A program made the translations under genes and the position numbers. Shown here in pieces: positions 39,469 to 48,900 of a DNA stretch of 64,000 bases. The stretch is from JAOSJL01 sp963704035 (GTDB taxonomy: Bacteria > Actinomycetota > Acidimicrobiia > IMCC26256 > JAOSJL01). Under the pieces are notes generated by a model. The model was given only the letters and a program-made list of their open reading frames with translations, was not told the origin of the DNA and searched no databases. How positions within the stretch are numbered: the first letter of the stretch is position 1; every line of letters begins with the position of its first letter. The stretch lies in NCBI GenBank assembly GCA_963704035.1, contig CAVPGR010000004.1, forward strand, positions 1,302,001 to 1,366,000, written 5' to 3'.

Positions 39469-40658
39469 ATGTCGAAGGAGAAGTTCGAGCGGACGAAGCC
39501 GCATTTGAATGTTGGGACGATTGGTCATATCGATCATGGGAAGACGACGTTGACCGCTGCGATCACCAAGGTGTTGGCGGATCAGAATCCGGACGTGAAT
39601 TTTTCGCCGTTTGATTCGATCGACAAGGCTCCGGAGGAAAAGGAGCGTGGGATCACGATTTCGATTTCTCATGTGGAGTATGAGACCGAGAATCGTCATT
39701 ACGCCCATGTGGATTGTCCGGGCCATGCGGATTACATCAAGAACATGATCACGGGTGCCGCGCAGATGGACGGCGCGATTTTGGTGGTGGCGGCGACTGA
39801 TGGGCCGATGCCTCAGACCCGTGAGCATGTGTCTGTTGGCCCGCCAGGTCGGGGTGCCGATCGATTGTGGTGGCGTTGAACAAGGCCGACATGGTCGATG
39901 ACGAAGAGATCATGGAGTTGGTGGAGCTCGAGGTGCGTGAGTTGTTGACCGAGTACGGCTTCGAGGGTGATGAGGTGCCGATCGTGGCGGTGTCTGCGTT
40001 GAAGGCTCTGGAGGGCGACGCCGATGCGGCAGCGCAGGTGTTGGAGTTGATGGAAAAGGTCGACGAGTACGTGCCCGAGCCGGTGCGTGATGTCGACAAG
40101 GCGTTTTTGATGCCGATCGAGGATGTGTTCACGATCACGGGTCGTGGCACGGTCGTGACGGGTCGTGTGGAGCGTGGGATCGTGCATGTGAACGACGAGG
40201 TGGAGATCGTCGGGATCAAAGACACGCCGAACACGACGGTCACGGGCGTCGAGATGTTCCGCAAGCTCTTGGACGAGGGTCGTGCGGGCGACAACATCGG
40301 TGCGTTGTTGCGTGGCACAGCCAAAGAAGACGTGGAGCGCGGTCAGGTGCTCGCCAAGCCGGGCAGTATCACGCCGCACACCAAGTTCGAAGGTCAGGTC
40401 TACGTGTTGACCAAGGACGAAGGTGGACGTCACACTCCGTTTTTCGGGAACTACCGTCCGCAGTTCTATTTCCGTACGACCGACATCACCGGCAGTATCG
40501 AGTTGCCCGAGGGCACCGAGATGGTGATGCCCGGCGACAACACCGAGATGACCGTCGAGTTGATCAACCCGATCGCGATGGAAGAAGGCCTGTTGTTCGC
40601 CATTCGAGAAGGTGGCCGCACCGTCGGATCCGGCCGCGTCACCAAAATCATCGAATAG
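39469..40658 (+). CDS. tuf: Elongation factor Tu, copy 1 (two one-base insertions)
   Basis: This GTPase delivers aminoacyl-tRNA to the ribosome. The P-loop GHIDHGKT lies at residues 19-26, then DCPGHAD and NKADMV; the C terminus ends GSGRVTKIIE. Expected length is 395 residues, the same as copy 2. Compared base by base with copy 2 there is one extra base at about 39832 (TCTG for TTG) and one at about 39863 (ATCG for AGC), so the middle is out of frame. Otherwise the copies differ at about ten positions. The first two thirds use T-ending and G-ending codons unlike neighbouring genes. Confidence 0.95.
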
Positions 40659-40667
40659 GAAGAGACC

Positions 40668-40829
40668 ATGGCAAGCGACAAACGGGTCGAGGTCACGCTC
40701 GAGTGCACGGAGTGCAAGCGGCGCAACTACACGACCACGAAGAACAAGATCAACCACCGAGAGCGGATCGAGATGAAGAAGTACTGCCGCTGGGAGCAAC
40801 GTCACACGCTCCACAAGGAAACGCGCTGA
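40668..40829 (+). CDS. rpmG: 50S ribosomal protein L33
   Basis: This 53-residue protein lies 9 bases after tuf. It has the L33 pattern VTLECTECKRRNYTTTKNK and ends HTLHKETR. The first zinc-type pair CTEC is present. The second pair reads CRWEQ where zinc-binding L33 has CRxC; a compensating insertion and deletion near 40787-40798 would restore CRWCNRHT. Either this is a genuine one-cysteine variant or another sequence error. The gene's place between tuf and secE is a common arrangement. Confidence 0.9.
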   Translation: MASDKRVEVTLECTECKRRNYTTTKNKINHRERIEMKKYCRWEQRHTLHKETR

Positions 40830-40889
40830 TATCCCTGATCCCGCTGGTCTTGCCGGCGAGTAACCCCCGGGGCTCCGCGGAGGTCCTAC

Positions 40890-41489
40890 ATGGGTGACGA
40901 CAGCACCGTGGGCACAGACACCGGGGACGTTCTCGACGAGCTGGCCGCGTCCGCACGCGACGGCGATCTGGTCGCGTTCGAGGAACTGGTCCGTCGCACC
41001 CACGCCGACACGTTCACCCTGGCTGTCAGGCTGATGGGGAACGAGGAAGACGCTGCGGACGTGACCCAAGAGGCGTACCTGCGGGCATGGAAGGGCATCC
41101 GGCGCTTCCGCGGCGACGCGCGCTTCACCACCTGGATGTACCGCATCACGGCGAACACGGCGAACAACCACCGCGAGCGCCGGCGCCGCACTCAGGCCGA
41201 CGCTCTCGACGAGCTGGCCGAGCCGATCGACCTCGCCCCCGAACGCCAGCCTGAGCTCATGGCCGAGTCGGATGAGGGAATGGTCGCTCTGTCGAGCGCA
41301 CTCGACGCCCTGCCTCCGAAACTCCGTGCCGTGGTCGTGTTGAAGGACGTGTACGACCTGACCCACGAGGCCATCGCCGAGGAGCTCGACATTTCCGAGA
41401 CCGCTGCCAAAGTTCGCCTCCACCGGGGCCGAAAGAAGCTGCGTGAGGAGCTCGACGCCCGGGAGGGGAGAGCCGCGCATGCCGTCTGA
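40890..41489 (+). CDS. ECF (group 4) RNA polymerase sigma factor
   Basis: The 199-residue protein has sigma region 2 (AFEELVRRTHADTFTLAVRL and DVTQEAYLRAWKG) and sigma region 4 (AIAEELDISETAAKVRLHRG). It lacks regions 1 and 3, as ECF factors do. ATG at 40890 follows CGGAGG. The stop overlaps the start of a zinc-finger anti-sigma gene by 11 bases, so the pair is coupled. It should redirect RNA polymerase after a cell-envelope or redox signal; the signal is unknown. Confidence 0.9.
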   Translation: MGDDSTVGTDTGDVLDELAASARDGDLVAFEELVRRTHADTFTLAVRLMGNEEDAADVTQEAYLRAWKGIRRFRGDARFTTWMYRITANTANNHRERRRRTQADALDELAEPIDLAPERQPELMAESDEGMVALSSALDALPPKLRAVVVLKDVYDLTHEAIAEELDISETAAKVRLHRGRKKLREELDAREGRAAHAV

Positions 41490-41880
41490 CGCCACGCTCG
41501 CGACCCGATCCGAACCGACCTGTGCCGAGGTGGCCGCGCTGTTGCCCGACGCGATCGACACCGCCGAGCCGTTCGACTTCGCGGTCCGGCACCACGTGGA
41601 GAGCTGCCTGCGCTGCCAGGCGGAGGTGGCGCGCTACCGGGTCGTGCTCCGGGGACTTCACGAGCTGCGGACCCGCTATCTCGAGCCGGCTCCCGGTCTG
41701 TTGGCCGAGACACTGGCCGCCCTGGAAGCCGAGGGTGAACGTCGGGTACTGCGCTCGGTGCTCACCGGCCGTCGGCTGGCCTACGCCGGCGCCATCGGTG
41801 GCACGTTGGCGGCCGCAGGCGCCGCGGCGACCGCCGTGATGATCGCCCGCTCCCGACGCGGGCATCAGCTAGCAAGCTGA
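41479..41880 (+). CDS. Zinc-finger (ZAS/zf-HC2) anti-sigma factor with TM segment
   Basis: The 133-residue protein has the HxxxCxxC motif at His39, Cys43 and Cys46 (RHHVESCLRC), typical of ZAS anti-sigma domains. A hydrophobic segment at about residues 97-117 (LAYAGAIGGTLAAAGAAATAV) is followed by a short basic tail. It should bind the ECF sigma encoded just upstream and hold it at the membrane. ATG 41479 is inside the sigma gene's last codons. Confidence 0.85.
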   Translation: MPSDATLATRSEPTCAEVAALLPDAIDTAEPFDFAVRHHVESCLRCQAEVARYRVVLRGLHELRTRYLEPAPGLLAETLAALEAEGERRVLRSVLTGRRLAYAGAIGGTLAAAGAAATAVMIARSRRGHQLAS

Positions 41881-41906
41881 ATTCGCCAGCTGATCCTCCC
41901 GCTCTA

Positions 41907-41921
41907 GGCGCCTTCGGCGCC
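41907..41921 (+). terminator. Candidate hairpin after anti-sigma gene
   Basis: GGCGCC-TTC-GGCGCC forms a 6-bp stem with a 3-base loop, 27 bases past the anti-sigma stop. There is no T-run after it, so termination is only possible, not shown. Confidence 0.35.
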
Positions 41922-42051
41922 AGGCCGCTCGGGCCCCGGCTCGGGCGGCGCAGGATACCTGCGCCACTGTTCCTCGCCTTCGTTCCGTCCGGAGGGCTCG
42001 CAACCTCACTGCTAACCTCATGATGTTCTGTGCGCCGGTGCCGGTGTACGA

Positions 42052-42125
42052 AGGGCAGTAGCTCAATTAGGCAGAGCACCGGTCTCCAAAACCGGCGGTT
42101 GGGGGTTCGATTCCCTCCTGCCCTG
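42052..42125 (+). tRNA. tRNA-Trp (CCA)
   Basis: The acceptor AGGGCAG pairs with CTGCCCT, and the anticodon stem CCGGT-ACCGG holds loop CTCCAAA with anticodon CCA. The T arm is GGGGG-TTCGATT-CCCTC and the discriminator is G. It lies immediately upstream of secE, a widely conserved position. Confidence 0.93.
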
Positions 42126-42222
42126 CTCAGTTCCGAATCAGTTCCGAATCAGCCCCGACGTACTCCCGCCACCGATCAGCACGACCCGAATCCGAGCGAA
42201 TCCGAGCAGAAGAAGAGCCAGC

Positions 42223-42516
42223 GTGTCGCAGAATCGCCAGACCCGGCGTCTCATGGAGAAGCAGGGTGAGGGAAAGGCCCCGAAAGACAAGAGGGCCAAG
42301 GCAGCGGCCGGCGCGGCGCGCCCGAAGAAGGAGCGCACGTCACCGCGCACCTACCTCAGCGAGGTGCGCAGCGAGCTCAAGAAGGTCGTGTGGCCCGACC
42401 GCGCCGAGGTCGTCAACTCGACGGTGATCGTCCTGATCGCCATCGTGATCCTGACGGCGTTCGTGTTCGGCGTCGACTGGGTCTCGTCCAAGTTCATCCT
42501 CTGGCTCTACGAGTAG
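42223..42516 (+). CDS. secE: Protein translocase subunit SecE
   Basis: The 97-residue product has a basic N-terminal half, the SecE signature LSEVRSELKKVVWPDRAEV, and one C-terminal transmembrane helix (VIVLIAIVILTAFVFGVDW). It is the single-helix form usual in most bacteria, stabilising SecY in the Sec channel. GTG at 42223 follows AGAAGAGCC. nusG starts seven bases after the stop. Confidence 0.94.
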   Translation: MSQNRQTRRLMEKQGEGKAPKDKRAKAAAGAARPKKERTSPRTYLSEVRSELKKVVWPDRAEVVNSTVIVLIAIVILTAFVFGVDWVSSKFILWLYE

Positions 42517-42522
42517 GAACCC

Positions 42523-43413
42523 ATGACCACCGACAGCACACCGGTGGGTGAGCAGCCGCCCGCGGCTCCCGACGCCCCCGCAGACGACACCGAGACCGAC
42601 GAGTCCCTCCCGGAGTGGGCCCAGGTCGAGCCGACGCGCCCTGAGGACGCCACGCCCGAAGAGGCCGTGGCCACGCTCGCGGCCGTTGCCGAGACACCTG
42701 CCGAGGAACCCGAGGAGCCGGCGGAAGAGCCCGAGGTACCGGCCGAGGCGCTGGAGAGCGCGGAACTGATCGACGTCAGTGAAGAAGGTGGCGAAGAGGA
42801 GCCTGCCGCCCCGAGCCCCTTCGACCGCCCGGGCGACTGGTACGTCGTGCACACCTACGCCGGCTACGAGAACAAGGTGAAGCAGAACCTCGAGAGCCGC
42901 GTCCGCTCGATGAACGTGGAAGAGCGGATCTACGAGACGGCCGTACCGCTCGAGGACGTGATCGAGTTCAAGGGTGGCCGCAAGGTCACCGTGAAAAAGA
43001 AGGTGTTCCCCGGCTACCTGCTGGTGCGCTGCCGTCTCGACGACGACGCCTGGTACGTGGTGCGCAACACACCGGGGGTCACCGGTTTCGTGGGGAGTGG
43101 TTCCAAGCCCACGCCGTTGTCGCGCAAGGAAGTGGAGTCGATCCTCGGGGTCACCCCCGACAGCACGGGCCCGGAGCGCAAGGCCCGACCGCGTTTCGGC
43201 TTCGACGTCGGCGAGCAGGTGCGCGTCACCGCCGGCCCCTTCGCCGACTTCAACGGCGCGATCAGCGAGATCGACATGGACAAGTCCAAGCTCAAGGTCC
43301 TGGTGAACATCTTCGGCCGGGAGACCCCGGTCGAGTTGGAGTTCGGCCAAGTCGCCAAGCTTGTAGGAATCAGGAGCAAAGGGAAATGGCAAAAAAAGTC
43401 GCAGCAGTTGTGA
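42523..43413 (+). CDS. nusG: Transcription termination/antitermination protein NusG
   Basis: NusG binds RNA polymerase and modulates pausing, with an NGN domain (WYVVHTYAGYENKVKQNL, KVFPGYLLVRC, TPGVTGFVG) and a C-terminal KOW domain (GEQVRVTAGPFADFNG). An acidic Pro/Glu-rich extension of about 105 residues precedes the NGN domain. As written the frame runs 28 bases into rplK, ending KWQKKSQQL. Dropping one base in AAGCTTGTAG (about 43358-43366) gives a stop after QVAKL, the usual NusG end. I therefore suspect the real stop is near 43366. Confidence 0.93.
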   Translation: MTTDSTPVGEQPPAAPDAPADDTETDESLPEWAQVEPTRPEDATPEEAVATLAAVAETPAEEPEEPAEEPEVPAEALESAELIDVSEEGGEEEPAAPSPFDRPGDWYVVHTYAGYENKVKQNLESRVRSMNVEERIYETAVPLEDVIEFKGGRKVTVKKKVFPGYLLVRCRLDDDAWYVVRNTPGVTGFVGSGSKPTPLSRKEVESILGVTPDSTGPERKARPRFGFDVGEQVRVTAGPFADFNGAISEIDMDKSKLKVLVNIFGRETPVELEFGQVAKLVGIRSKGKWQKKSQQL

Positions 43414-43808
43414 AGATCCAGATTCCGGCCGGCGAGGCGAACCCCGCGCCGCCGGTGGGTACTGCCCTCGGTCCGCACGGGATCGCGATCATGGACTTCT
43501 GCAAGGCGTACAACGAGAAGACCCAGGACCAGCGCGGCACCGTGATCCCCGCGGAGATCACGATCTTCGAGGACCGCAGCTTCACGTTCATCACGAAGAC
43601 GCCACCCACGGCCGTTCTCCTGAAGAAGGCGGCTGGTCTCGACAAGGCGTCGGAGGCACCGGGGCGTGAGCCGGCCGGCACGGTGCCGAAGGCCAAGGTG
43701 CGCGAGATCGCGGAGATCAAGATGCCCGACCTGAACGCCGTCGACATCGAGGGCGCCATGCTCCAGGTGGCGGGCACCGCCCGTTCGATGGGCCTGAAGG
43801 TCGAGTGA
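43386..43808 (+). CDS. rplK: 50S ribosomal protein L11
   Basis: The 140-residue rRNA-binding protein of the GTPase-associated centre shows VKIQIPAGEANPAPPVGTAL near the N terminus and MPDLNA in the C-terminal domain. ATG at 43386 follows GGAGCAAAGGGAA. The length is normal, and the stop overlaps the possible rplA GTG. Confidence 0.96.
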   Translation: MAKKVAAVVKIQIPAGEANPAPPVGTALGPHGIAIMDFCKAYNEKTQDQRGTVIPAEITIFEDRSFTFITKTPPTAVLLKKAAGLDKASEAPGREPAGTVPKAKVREIAEIKMPDLNAVDIEGAMLQVAGTARSMGLKVE

Positions 43809-44527
43809 TCATGACCAGGGGAAAGAAGTACACCGACGCGACGCGTCGCTACGACGGGGAGAACCTGCACGAGCCCGCCGAGGCTCTCGAGCTGGTGAAG
43901 ACCCTCGCCACGAAGAACTTCGACGAGACGATCGAGGCGACGTTCCGCCTCGGCGTCGACCCCCGAAAGGCGGAGCAGATGGTGCGTGGCACCGTCTCGC
44001 TCCCTTCCGGCACGGGTAAGTCGGTGAAGGTGGCCGTCTTCGCCGAGGGAGATCTCGCCACACAGGCGCAGGACGCCGGCGCCGACATCGTGGGTGCCGA
44101 CGACCTCGTGGAGAAGGTCGAGGGGGGTTTCGTCGACTTCGACGTGGCCATCTCCACGCCCGAGCTGATGGGCAAGGTCGGAAAGCTCGGTCGTGTCCTC
44201 GGGCCCCGCGGGCTCATGCCGAACCCCAAGACGGGCACCGTCACCCCCGACATCGGCGAGGCTGTCGGGGAGTTCAAGGCGGGCAAGGTGGAGTACCGCA
44301 CGGACAGGCACGGCAACGTGCACGTTCCCATCGGCAAGGCGAGCTTCTCCGCTGGAGACCTGTCGGCCAACTTCCACGCCGTGCTCGAGGAGATCATGCG
44401 GGCACGCCCGGCCTCCACCAAGGGGCGTTACCTCGTGACCGTGTCGTTGTCGTCGACCATGGGTCCCGGCGTTCGGATCGACCCGGCCCACGCGGCCGAT
44501 CTGACCGAGGAGGCCGAGGCGGGGTAG
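43805..44527 (+). CDS. rplA: 50S ribosomal protein L1
   Basis: The product is about 240 residues with RGKKYTDATRRYD at the start, GTVSLPSGTGK, and the RNA-binding motif GRVLGPRGLMPNPKTGTV. GTG 43805 overlaps the rplK stop, while ATG 43811 two codons later looks equally good. In many bacteria L1 represses its own operon. A 178-base leader separates it from rplJ. Confidence 0.95.
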   Translation: MIMTRGKKYTDATRRYDGENLHEPAEALELVKTLATKNFDETIEATFRLGVDPRKAEQMVRGTVSLPSGTGKSVKVAVFAEGDLATQAQDAGADIVGADDLVEKVEGGFVDFDVAISTPELMGKVGKLGRVLGPRGLMPNPKTGTVTPDIGEAVGEFKAGKVEYRTDRHGNVHVPIGKASFSAGDLSANFHAVLEEIMRARPASTKGRYLVTVSLSSTMGPGVRIDPAHAADLTEEAEAG

Positions 44528-44705
44528 CCTCTTCGGCTCACAACTTCATCTGTGCCGCAGACCTTCGGTCTCGGTCGGTGAACCTGCTCCGGCGGGTCGC
44601 CACCGAGGTAATCCGCCCAGCGTGGCGGGCCGGACGAGGTGCCCGACGTACGGGGTGCTGCGCGGTTCGCGGCACTCCGTTTTTCATTTTCTGAGAGGAA
44701 GGGCC
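44528..44705 (+). promoter_or_regulatory. rplJ leader (L10-leader-like) region
   Basis: This non-coding spacer between rplA and rplJ is where many bacteria carry the L10 leader, an RNA bound by the L10-L12 complex to control rplJL. Several short inverted repeats are visible (for example AGCC-TCTTC-GGCT at about 44526-44538), and the region ends in a strong hairpin at 44652-44678. The assignment rests on position and structure only. Confidence 0.55.
44652..44684 (+). terminator. Attenuator-type hairpin before rplJ
   Basis: GGGGTGCTGCG pairs with CGCGGCACTCC over 11 bp, with a 5-base loop (44663-44667) and two G-T pairs. It is followed by GTTTTT. The form is that of an intrinsic terminator placed 22 bases before the rplJ ATG, which fits attenuation of rplJL by the upstream leader. 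Confidence 0.6.
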
Positions 44706-45326
44706 ATGGCCCGACCCGACAAGGTGGCGATCGTCGAGGAGATCCGGCAGAAGCTGGACGGATCCGACGCGGCCGTGCTCACCGAATACCGCGGTCTGAC
44801 CGTCGGCGAACTGGCGGAGCTCCGGACGGCCCTGCGCCCCGCCGCCGCCGAATACAAGGTCTTCAAGAACTCACTCGCCCGCCGCGCCGTCGAAGCCTCG
44901 GGTCACGAGGAGCTCCTCGACCTACTCGAGGGCCCGGTTGCCTTCGCCTTCGTTCAGGGCGACGCAGCGGTGGCGGCCAAGGCCATCGACGATTTCGCCG
45001 GGGACCACGATGCGCTCATCGTCAAGGGCGGGCTGCTCGGCGACACGTTCCTCGCGGCCGTCGACGTGAAGGCGCTCGCCAAACTCGAGCCCCGCGATGT
45101 GATCCTGGCGAAGATCGCGGGTGCCTTCCAGGCCCCGATGACCAAGGCTGCCGGTCTGTTCAGCGCCATCCCGCGCCAGATGGCGCAGCTCACCTCGGCC
45201 CTCGTCGACAAGCGCGTGGCCGAAGGCGAGGAGCTGCCGCCCGCCGAGCCCGACGAATCCGAAGAGAACGAAGCCGAGACAGAGACCGAAAAGAACGACG
45301 ACGACACGGAAAGCACGGAGGACTGA
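44706..45326 (+). CDS. rplJ: 50S ribosomal protein L10
   Basis: The 206-residue stalk base protein has DKVAIVEEIRQKLDGSDAAV, YRGLTVGELAELR and VFKNSLARRA. The C-terminal 35 residues are an acidic Glu/Asp tail beyond the normal family end. ATG at 44706 follows GAGAGGAAGG. rplL begins one base after the stop. Confidence 0.95.
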   Translation: MARPDKVAIVEEIRQKLDGSDAAVLTEYRGLTVGELAELRTALRPAAAEYKVFKNSLARRAVEASGHEELLDLLEGPVAFAFVQGDAAVAAKAIDDFAGDHDALIVKGGLLGDTFLAAVDVKALAKLEPRDVILAKIAGAFQAPMTKAAGLFSAIPRQMAQLTSALVDKRVAEGEELPPAEPDESEENEAETETEKNDDDTESTED

Positions 45327-45327
45327 C

Positions 45328-45717
45328 ATGGCGACCAAGCTCTCGACCGAGGACCTTCTCGAGGTCTTCAAGGAGATGAGCGTCCTGGAGCTCAACGAGT
45401 TCCTGAAGGCGTTCGAGGAGGAGTTCGACGTCACGGCGGCCGCACCGGTCGCGATGGCGGCGGCGCCCGCGGCCGGCGACGCCGGCGGTGGCGGCGAGGT
45501 CGAAAAGGACGAGTTCACCGTCGTCCTCACGGCGGCCGGCGACAAGAAGATCCAGGTCATCAAGGAGGTCCGGGCCCTCACGAGCCTCGGGCTGAAAGAG
45601 GCCAAAGGGGTCGTCGACGACGCTCCCAAGCCGGTTCTCGAGAACGTGCCCAAGGAAGAGGCCGAGAAGGCCAAGGCGCAGCTCGAAGAGGCCGGCGGCA
45701 GCGTCGAGCTCCAGTAA
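45328..45717 (+). CDS. rplL: 50S ribosomal protein L7/L12
   Basis: The 129-residue stalk protein has an N-terminal dimerisation domain (STEDLLEVFKEMSVLELNEF), an Ala/Gly hinge (about 37-56) and the factor-binding C-terminal domain (KIQVIKEVRALTSLGLKEAK). The length is normal. It lies one base after rplJ and is followed by a strong hairpin and promoters before rpoB. Confidence 0.96.
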   Translation: MATKLSTEDLLEVFKEMSVLELNEFLKAFEEEFDVTAAAPVAMAAAPAAGDAGGGGEVEKDEFTVVLTAAGDKKIQVIKEVRALTSLGLKEAKGVVDDAPKPVLENVPKEEAEKAKAQLEEAGGSVELQ

Positions 45718-45730
45718 GCGCGGCTCCGGC

Positions 45731-45763
45731 GCCCTTCCGGGGTCCGTTGACCCCTCGAAGGGC
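45731..45763 (+). terminator. Strong hairpin between rplL and rpoB
   Basis: GCCCTTC (45731-45737) pairs with GAAGGGC (45757-45763), and GGGGTC (45739-45744) pairs with GACCCC (45749-45754) around a CGTT loop, with small bulges. No T-run follows. It may be a partial terminator or an RNA-processing site that sets the rplJL to rpoBC ratio. Confidence 0.5.
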
Positions 45764-45775
45764 GGGGCGTATGCT
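45747..45775 (+). promoter_or_regulatory. Candidate rpoBC promoter P1
   Basis: TTGACC (45747-45752), a 17-base spacer and TATGCT (45770-45775) form a near-consensus housekeeping promoter. The -35 lies within the hairpin stem and loop. The rpoB GTG lies about 170 bases downstream. Confidence 0.6.
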
Positions 45776-45844
45776 CTGCTGGAGCACGCCCGGGGCGGCT
45801 CGTCTTTTCGCGCCGCGGCACTGGAATTCCCAGGCAGTCCCGCG

Positions 45845-45850
45845 TATACT
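45845..45850 (+). promoter_or_regulatory. Candidate rpoBC promoter P2 (-10)
   Basis: TATACT is a good -10 with TGGAAT (45822-45827) 17 bases upstream as a weak -35. It lies 93 bases before the rpoB start. A second promoter here would let rpoBC be expressed apart from rplJL. Confidence 0.42.
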
Positions 45851-45943
45851 GGCGGGTTGCAGTGACCGCCCTCTGGTTCGTCCGCTGAATCTCTCGTCCC
45901 CGTCCTTGCGCGCATCGGCACGCGCGCAGCAAAGGAGTGCTCG

Positions 45944-48900
45944 GTGTCCCGTCCCGCGACGCGTGAACGCTTCTCGTTCTCGAAGCTCAGTGAGCCCCTC
46001 GACCTGCCCGATCTGATCGCGGTCCAACGAGACTCGTTCCGCACCTTTCTCGACGTCGGCATCGCCGGGGTCCTGCGCGACATCTCCCCGATCGAAGACT
46101 TCACCGGTCAGCTCAAGCTCGAGCTCGCCGACCACGTCTTCGACCCTCCGAAGCACACCGAAGACGAGTGCCGCGAGAAGGACATGACCTACTCGCAGCC
46201 GCTGTTCGTCACGGCGCGCTTCCTGAACGCGGGTACGGGAGAGATCAAGGAGCAGACGGTCTTCATGGGCGACTTCCCCGTGATGACCAACCGGGGAACG
46301 TTCATCATCAACGGCACGGAGCGCATCGTCGTCTCCCAGCTCGTGCGTTCGCCGGGCGTCTACTTCAACATCTCACCCGACAAGACGAACCCCGAAAAAG
46401 ACATCGTCGACGCCAAGATGATCCCGGGTCGTGGCGCGTGGCTCGAGTTCGAGGTCGACAAGAAGAACATCGTCCACGTCCGTGTCGACCGCAAGCGCAA
46501 GCAGCCGGTCACGATCCTGTTGAAGGCCCTCGGATTCGGCGAGAGCGACGAAGAGCTACTCGGCCTCGTCATCGACGAGAACGGCAACCCCTACGAGGCG
46601 ATCGCGAACACGCTCGAGAAGGACAACACCGAGACCGTCGACGAAGCGTTCATCGACATCTACCGCAAGCTCCGCCCGGGTGAGCCGCCCACGCCCGAAT
46701 CCGCGCGCACGCTGATCGAGAACCTGTTCTTCAACCCGAAGCGTTACGACCTCGCCAAGGTCGGTCGTCACAAGGTCACCAAGAAGCTCCAGGACGAGTA
46801 CGGCAACGTCGACCTCAAGGGCTTCGACCTCGTCGCGCCCGAGGCCGACTCCAAGGACCTGACGCTCACGCGCGCCGACATCCTCGCCACGGTCTCCTAC
46901 CTGGTGAAGCTCGCCAACAACGACATGGGGTACTTCCCCGACGACATCGACCACTTCGGCAACCGTCGGGTCCGCTCGGTCGGTGAGCTGATCCAGAACC
47001 AGGTGCGGGTCGGGCTCTCCCGCATGGAGCGCGTCGTGCGCGAGCGCATGACGACCCAGGACGTCGAGGCGATCACGCCCCAGACGCTGATCAACATCCG
47101 CCCGGTGGTGGCGGCGATCAAGGAGTTCTTCGGGTCCTCGCAGCTCAGCCAGTTCATGGACCAGACGAACCCGCTGTCGGGCCTCACCCACAAGCGGCGC
47201 CTCTCGGCTCTCGGGCCGGGCGGTCTGTCACGTGAGCGCGCGGGCTTCGAGGTCCGCGACGTCCACCACTCCCACTACGGCCGCATGTGCCCGATCGAGA
47301 CGCCGGAGGGGCCGAACATCGGTCTCATCGGTTACCTGTCGAGCTACGCGCGGATCAACGAGTTCGGGTTCATCGAGACGCCCTACCGCAAGGTCGTGAA
47401 GGGCCGGGCGCTCGAGGAGGTCGAATACCTCGCCGCCGACGACGAAGACCGTGTCGTCATCGCGCAGGCCAACGCGCCGCTCGACGAGAAGGGGAACTTC
47501 CTCAACGAACGTGTGCTCGTTCGTGCCCAGCGGGGTGAGGTCGCCTACGTGGAGCCGACCCAGGTCGACTACATGGACGTGTCGCCCAAGCAGATGGTCT
47601 CGGTCGCCACGGCGCTGATTCCGTTCCTCGAGCACGACGACGCGAACCGTGCCCTGATGGGCGCCAACATGCAGCGCCAGGCCGTTCCGCTTCTGCGTTC
47701 CACGGCGCCGTTCATCGGTACCGGAGTCGAGAAGCGCGCGGCGCACGACGCGGGCGACATGGTGCTCGCCGAAGACGCCGGAACCGTCAGCGGCGTCACC
47801 GGCGACTCGGTCACCGTCGACTACAAGAGGGAAGGTACGAGCACCTACCGCCTGTCGAAGTTCCGTCGCTCGAACCAGGGCACCTGCATCAACCAGAAGC
47901 CGCGGGTGAGTGAGGGCGACGCCGTCAAGAAGGGCGATGTACTCGCCGACGGTCCGTCGACCCAGCGCGGCGAGTTGGCGCTCGGCAAGAACCTCCTCGT
48001 GGCGTTCATGCCGTGGAAGGGCCACAACTTCGAAGACGCCATCGTCATCTCCCAGCGACTCGTGCGCGACGACGTCCTCACGTCGATCCACATCGAGGAG
48101 CACGAGATCGACGCTCGCGACACCAAGCTCGGTGCCGAGGAGATCACCCGCGACATCCCGAACCTCTCCGAGGAGATCCTCGCCGACCTCGACGAGCGCG
48201 GGATCATCCGCATCGGCGCCGAGGTCGGCCCCGGCGACATCCTCGTCGGCAAGGTCACGCCCAAGGGAGAGACCGAGCTGACACCCGAGGAGCGGCTGCT
48301 CCGCGCGATCTTCGGTGAGAAGGCCCGTGAGGTGCGCGACACCTCCCTCAAGGTTCCGCACGGTGAGACCGGACAGGTCATCGACCTGAAGCGCTTCTCG
48401 CGCGACGACGGCGACGAGCTTCCTCCCGGTGTCAACGAACTGGTCCGCGTGTACGTGGCGCAGAAGCGCAAGATCTCCGAGGGCGACAAGCTCGCGGGCC
48501 GTCACGGCAACAAGGGCGTCATCTCGAAGATCCTCCCGATGGAGGACATGCCGTTCCTCGAGGACGGCACGCCCGTCGACATCGTGCTCAACCCCCTGGG
48601 TGTGCCGAGCCGCATGAACGTGGGCCAGGTCCTCGAGGCGCACCTCGGCTACGTGGCACGTCACGGCTGGGACGAGGAGCGCCCCGCTCCCGTGGCTCCC
48701 GAAAAGACGCGTCCCGTCACCGAGCCCGCCGAGTGGATCGCCAGCCCGGTCTTCGACGGCGCGCACTGGGACGAGCGCAACGAGGGCGAACCGGCCACGA
48801 TCGAAGAGCTCTTCACGAAGATGAACCCCGACGGCGTCAACGGCACGCGGATGGTCGGTCCCGACGGCAAGGCGACGCTCTACGACGGTCGCAGCGGCGA

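Noticed and set aside
39469..40658. tuf copy 1 as a decayed pseudogene
   Set aside because: Copy 2 is also frameshifted, at another site, and both are otherwise pristine. At least one must work, and the wider indel pattern points to sequence error.
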